Source: Fimbriimonadaceae bacterium (GTDB taxonomy: Bacteria; Armatimonadota; Fimbriimonadia; Fimbriimonadales; Fimbriimonadaceae). From it: DNA of 64,000 nt. A program made the position numbers and the translations under genes. Location of the stretch: positions 1 through 64,000 of the forward strand of contig JAIBBE010000008.1 of assembly GCA_019694835.1 (NCBI GenBank), read 5' to 3'. The notes under the pieces are model-generated. The model did no database searches. It saw nothing but the letters and a program-made list of their open reading frames with translations, and was not told the origin of the DNA. Shown here piece by piece: positions 60,977-64,000 of this stretch (the stretch's first letter is position 1; each line of letters opens with the position of its first letter).

Positions 60977-62488
60977 ATGCTCCTTGCGCTCTTTCCTTTG
61001 CTCGTCCAAACTCCCGTTCGCGTCGAGATCGACGCAACTCGGAGCACCCCGATTTCACCCTACATCTACGGCGTGAACTTCCCCGACTGGGGGAAGATGG
61101 GTCGGCTTTTCACGGTTGCACGGCAAGGCGGCAATCGAATGACCGCGTACAACTGGGAGACGAACGCGAGCAACGCAGGCAGTGACTTTCATCATCAAAA
61201 CGACGGCTACATGGGGGAGAGTAACGAGCCCGGTTGGACGGTGCGTACCTTCATGGATGCCGCTCAGAAGAAGGGTGCGGTGCCGCTTCTGACCATCCAA
61301 ATGGCGGGATACGTCTCCGCAGATAAGAACGGCGACGGCGATGTCAACAAGACGCCCGACTATCTCAGCAAGCGCTTCCACCCCATCAAGACCAACAAAG
61401 GCGCGGCGGCTGCCTTCCCACCCGATTCTAAGGATGGCGTCGTCTTTGCCGACGAGTTCGTCACGTGGGTCGAGAAGACTCGCGCGGAGAGTCCGCCGGT
61501 CTGGTACCTGTTCGACAACGAGCCGGACCTCTGGCACAGCACCCATGCGCGCATTCACCCCGAGCCGGTGACGCTTCGGGAGATCATCGACAAGTCGAAA
61601 GAGTTCTGCACGATGATCAAACGAGTTGCTCCTGGTGCGCTGACCCTTGCACCCGGCAACTACGGATTCATGGGGTTCACGACGCTTCAAGGTGCCAAAG
61701 ATCTCGGTCAGCGCCATTTCATAGATGCGTACCTCTTGGCCATGCGGGACGCAGAGAAGCAGAGCGGGAAACGGCTGCTCGATGTCCTCGACGTGCATTG
61801 GTATCCGGAAGCCAAAGGCGGCGGGGTGCGTGTGGCGTGGGGCGAGGACAAGCCCGGGACGGCCGAAGCCCGTATCCAAGCGCCGCGTTCGCTGTGGGAT
61901 CCGACCTACGTCGAAGACAGCTGGATAGCGGACTACCTTGGCAAGAAGCCAATTGTGCTCCTGCCTGATTTGCAGCGACGAATCAACAAGTCCTATCCGA
62001 ACACCAAGCTTGCGATCACCGAATATGACTTTGGCGGCGGAAACCACGTCAGCGGAATGCTGGCCCAAGCCGACGTGCTCGGCATTTTCGGTCGTGAAGG
62101 GGTGTTTACGGCGTGCATGTTTGGCCTAGAACCCGAGGACAAGGCGCAGCTCGCCGGGTTCCGAGCGTTTCGCGACTACGATGGCAAGGGGTCGACGTTC
62201 GCTGATCGTGCTCTCCGGGTCTCCGGAGTCGATCCGGCTACAGCTTCGGTCTACGCGGCCCTCGACCGCAAGAACACGCGGCGGATGACAGTCGTCGTGA
62301 TCAACAAAGTAGCCCGCCCACAGGTTTTTGAACTGGAATTCAAGGGCTTCTCGGCCCAGTCTGGGAGAGCGTGGGTTATGGATTCATCCCAGGGATTCAC
62401 TGCCCAGCCGAAGGAGGTGTCCGGCGGCAGAGTCGCGACTCCTCCTCTCAGCGTCACCACGATTGAACTAGGACATGAGGCAGAGTAA
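60977..62488 (+). CDS. GH44 family endoglucanase-like protein
   Basis: An endo-beta-glucanase or xyloglucanase-like enzyme. The 503-aa protein has a short signal (LLALFPLLVQT), the GH44 block ARQGGNRMTAYNWETNASNAGSD, YLFDNEPDLWHSTH (acid/base Glu), LDVLDVHWYPEA and KLAITEYDFGGGNHVSG (nucleophile Glu), then a C-terminal beta domain (NTRRMTVVVINKVARPQVFELEF). No dockerin, CBM or cohesin. It is probably cotranscribed with the CBS-type gene because the gap is only 20 nt with no clear promoter. Confidence 0.93.
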   Translation: MLLALFPLLVQTPVRVEIDATRSTPISPYIYGVNFPDWGKMGRLFTVARQGGNRMTAYNWETNASNAGSDFHHQNDGYMGESNEPGWTVRTFMDAAQKKGAVPLLTIQMAGYVSADKNGDGDVNKTPDYLSKRFHPIKTNKGAAAAFPPDSKDGVVFADEFVTWVEKTRAESPPVWYLFDNEPDLWHSTHARIHPEPVTLREIIDKSKEFCTMIKRVAPGALTLAPGNYGFMGFTTLQGAKDLGQRHFIDAYLLAMRDAEKQSGKRLLDVLDVHWYPEAKGGGVRVAWGEDKPGTAEARIQAPRSLWDPTYVEDSWIADYLGKKPIVLLPDLQRRINKSYPNTKLAITEYDFGGGNHVSGMLAQADVLGIFGREGVFTACMFGLEPEDKAQLAGFRAFRDYDGKGSTFADRALRVSGVDPATASVYAALDRKNTRRMTVVVINKVARPQVFELEFKGFSAQSGRAWVMDSSQGFTAQPKEVSGGRVATPPLSVTTIELGHEAE

Positions 62489-62514
62489 TGAGGTGAACAC
62501 GGCCGTGTTCGGGT

Positions 62515-62520
62515 CATACT
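62515..62520 (+). promoter_or_regulatory. -10 box, leaderless type (kinase gene)
   Basis: CATACT ends 6 nt before the GTG at 62527. Confidence 0.45.
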
Positions 62521-62526
62521 TTCGTC

Positions 62527-63135
62527 GTGCATTCGATCATCCTGGTGGCTGGCATTTCGTGCTCGGGCAAGACCACGCTTGCTCGGCGTCTGGCCTCAGA
62601 ACTCGATGCGGCCTACTTGAGTATCGACGACTATTACCGGCCCTTCGCCGAACTGCCGATTGAAGCTCGAAAGCACGTCAACTTCGATGCGCCGGACGCC
62701 ATCGAGCACGAGCTTCTCGTCGATCATGTCGAGCGCTTGAGGCGCGGCGAAACCATCCACAAACCGATGTATGATGCCGCCGCGTTCGCACGGCTGAGAG
62801 GCACCGAACCGGTGTATCCGACCCCAATGATCGTCATCGAGGGCCTCTTCGCGCTGTACTGGTCGGCTCTGCGCGAGCACTCAAGACTCGGTGTCTTCGT
62901 GGAGACACCCCTCGAGGTCTGCAGGGAAAGGCGTTTGGATCGCGATGTTCACCATTACGGCCGGTCGCGCATCGACGCGCTCGAAATGTACGAGTCGCAC
63001 GTCCATCCGAACCAGGCGCAATTCGTTCTTCCCTCTCGTGAAGTTTCGGACGTTATCGTTTCCGGAACTCAGCCGCTGGACCGGTCGTTGCAGCAGATCT
63101 ACGAGTTCTTCGACGGTTTCCAGCTCGTCCGATGA
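62527..63135 (+). CDS. Uridine kinase-like P-loop NTPase
   Basis: A 202-aa kinase of the uridine/phosphoribulokinase superfamily. Walker A is VAGISCSGKTTLARRL, then LSIDDYYRPFAEL, FDAPDAIEHELLVDHVERLRRGETIHKPMYD (substrate loop), MIVIEGLFALYW (Walker B-like) and ERRLDRDVHHYGRS (lid). Uridine, or another small alcohol, is the likely substrate; the exact one cannot be told. The GTG at 62527 is fixed by the -10 box. It overlaps the next gene by 4 nt (ATGA). Confidence 0.88.
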   Translation: MHSIILVAGISCSGKTTLARRLASELDAAYLSIDDYYRPFAELPIEARKHVNFDAPDAIEHELLVDHVERLRRGETIHKPMYDAAAFARLRGTEPVYPTPMIVIEGLFALYWSALREHSRLGVFVETPLEVCRERRLDRDVHHYGRSRIDALEMYESHVHPNQAQFVLPSREVSDVIVSGTQPLDRSLQQIYEFFDGFQLVR

Positions 63136-64000
63136 CCGACGCGGATCGTGGGCTCCTGGCAAAAGCCGAAGCCCTCGCTTCTGAATGGGCACCAGGATCG
63201 CGCGTCCAGCAAACGCGACGCCTCCGTGGTGGGATTTCGGCCCAGATGTTCGCCCTGGACCTGGCACTGGCCGACGGTGCTCGAACGACCGTTGTCGCTC
63301 GCTTCCCCAATCCGGAGCTTGTCCGGTACTTTTCCGATCCGGTGCAGCAAGAGTTCTTGACGCTCAGCCGCGTCACGGAGGCAGGTATTCCCGCGCCCAA
63401 GCCGCTGGCCGCCAACCATGAGCTTCTTCTGTTGGAATACCTCAGCGGCACCTCGACCGCCGCACCTCAGGATGTCGAGTCTTTCGTCGATCAGATGGCG
63501 GAAGTCCTTGCCACCATCCACGACACCGATCTTGGCAGCGGGCAATTCGACTTCCTCTTGGAAACTCGTTTCGCCTTCAGACCGCCCGGGCGCACGCCGA
63601 ATTTGGACCTACGTGAATCAGACGTGATTGAGGCCGCCGTGTCGCGGGCGCCCCGGACACCGTGGCGACCCGTGCTTCGCCACGGAGACTTCTGGCCAGG
63701 GAACCTGCTTTGGACCGATGGTCAACTCACTGGAGTCGTCGATTGGGAAAACGCGCTTCGCGGCCCGGCATTGGCGGATCTATCCATCACCCGCCTAGAC
63801 ATCCGCTGGGTTCTTGGCCGACGAGCAGCCGAGCGATTCACGGACAGGTATCTGAAGATGCGTCCGCTTGACTTGACCGACCTGACTTATTGGGATCTGC
63901 GGGCAGCGCTTCGCCCCATGGAGAACTTGGAGGAGTGGGCGGGTGCCTATGCTGCTCTGGGGCGCCCCGATGTGACCTACGAGCATATGCGAGACGTGCT
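63132..64000 (+). CDS. Aminoglycoside phosphotransferase (APH) family kinase, partial
   Basis: ATG at 63132 overlaps the kinase stop, and the frame is open to the window end (289 codons seen). The product has a glycine-rich start RRLRGGISAQMFALDL, VVARFPNPEL, the hinge LLLEYLSGTS, catalytic RHGDFWPGNLLW and metal-binding TGVVDWENALRGPALADL, the usual APH order. Members phosphorylate small alcohols, not only antibiotics; no resistance claim can be made. Coupling to the uridine kinase-like gene suggests a shared salvage step. The C-terminus lies beyond the window. Confidence 0.88.
   Translation, partial: MTDADRGLLAKAEALASEWAPGSRVQQTRRLRGGISAQMFALDLALADGARTTVVARFPNPELVRYFSDPVQQEFLTLSRVTEAGIPAPKPLAANHELLLLEYLSGTSTAAPQDVESFVDQMAEVLATIHDTDLGSGQFDFLLETRFAFRPPGRTPNLDLRESDVIEAAVSRAPRTPWRPVLRHGDFWPGNLLWTDGQLTGVVDWENALRGPALADLSITRLDIRWVLGRRAAERFTDRYLKMRPLDLTDLTYWDLRAALRPMENLEEWAGAYAALGRPDVTYEHMRDV

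Noticed and set aside
61055..62068. 337-aa minus-strand ORF opposite GH44
   Set aside because: Shadow of a gene with intact catalytic motifs.
1..64000. tRNA or rRNA genes
   Set aside because: I scanned for T-loop (GGTTCGAATC) and acceptor pairings and saw no convincing case; a covariance search was not possible.
63132..64000. Antibiotic resistance gene
   Set aside because: APH-fold motifs alone do not define an aminoglycoside substrate; the kinase neighbour suggests metabolism.

Overview
The window is an ordinary chromosomal stretch of a GC-rich, diderm-type bacterium. It carries a division and wall cluster with an mDAP-type MurE motif, a flagellar cap gene, many signal peptides and lipoboxes, dockerin-like C-termini without cohesins, a Tricorn-type protease, GH44 and GH4 glycosidases and Tat-exported oxidoreductases. 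That mix is most like Armatimonadota (Fimbriimonadia), but this is inferred from gene content only; no rRNA is present. I found no tRNA, rRNA, CRISPR array, prophage or intact transposon.

Layout. 1-7.9 kb, minus strand: rpsG (partial) and rpsL behind a near-consensus promoter with an attenuator-like leader hairpin, a secreted Tricorn protease, a DUF1801 protein, two paralogous dockerin-like secreted proteins each ending in a clear terminator, and a candidate structured RNA. 7.9-22.6 kb: M61 peptidase-purE, fliD, selA, proline dehydrogenase, a membrane protein, greA plus a lipoprotein, a cyclophilin lipoprotein, two tandem AraC/GyrI-type regulators flanked by two copies of a long inverted repeat, a GH4 glycosidase and a lone receiver-domain protein. 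24.2-34.3 kb: dcw cluster mraZ-rsmH-(ftsL-like)-ftsI-murE-murF-mraY-murD, with an array of TCCCA/TGGGA repeats before mraZ and tight overlaps throughout. 34.3-43.1 kb: accessory region with tandem repeats, an fn3 protein, an operon (secreted beta-rich protein, TPR/C39-like protein, RHS protein with a four-helix membrane tip, 53-aa membrane protein), then a REP-type palindrome pair around a truncated RAYT transposase. 43.1-64 kb: housekeeping and secreted enzymes (dGTPase-like, MgtE, DUF4349, aldo/keto reductase, Gfo/Idh, ApbE, FGE-like, ankyrin lipoprotein, ThuA-like, intradiol dioxygenase-like, BSP and S15 peptidases, CoaX, CBS-type synthase, GH44, a P-loop kinase and a partial APH).

Two genome-scale signals stand out. 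First, at least eight genes have a [T/C]AnnnT -10 box exactly 6 nt before the start codon and no Shine-Dalgarno, implying leaderless transcripts; operon-internal genes use Shine-Dalgarno sites or stop/start overlaps instead. Second, many of the longer intergenic gaps hold a long imperfect or perfect inverted repeat belonging to one of several families. The best candidate for an undescribed system is the RHS operon at 35.8-42.7 kb, whose tip and downstream 53-aa membrane protein look like an effector/immunity pair; this is inference.
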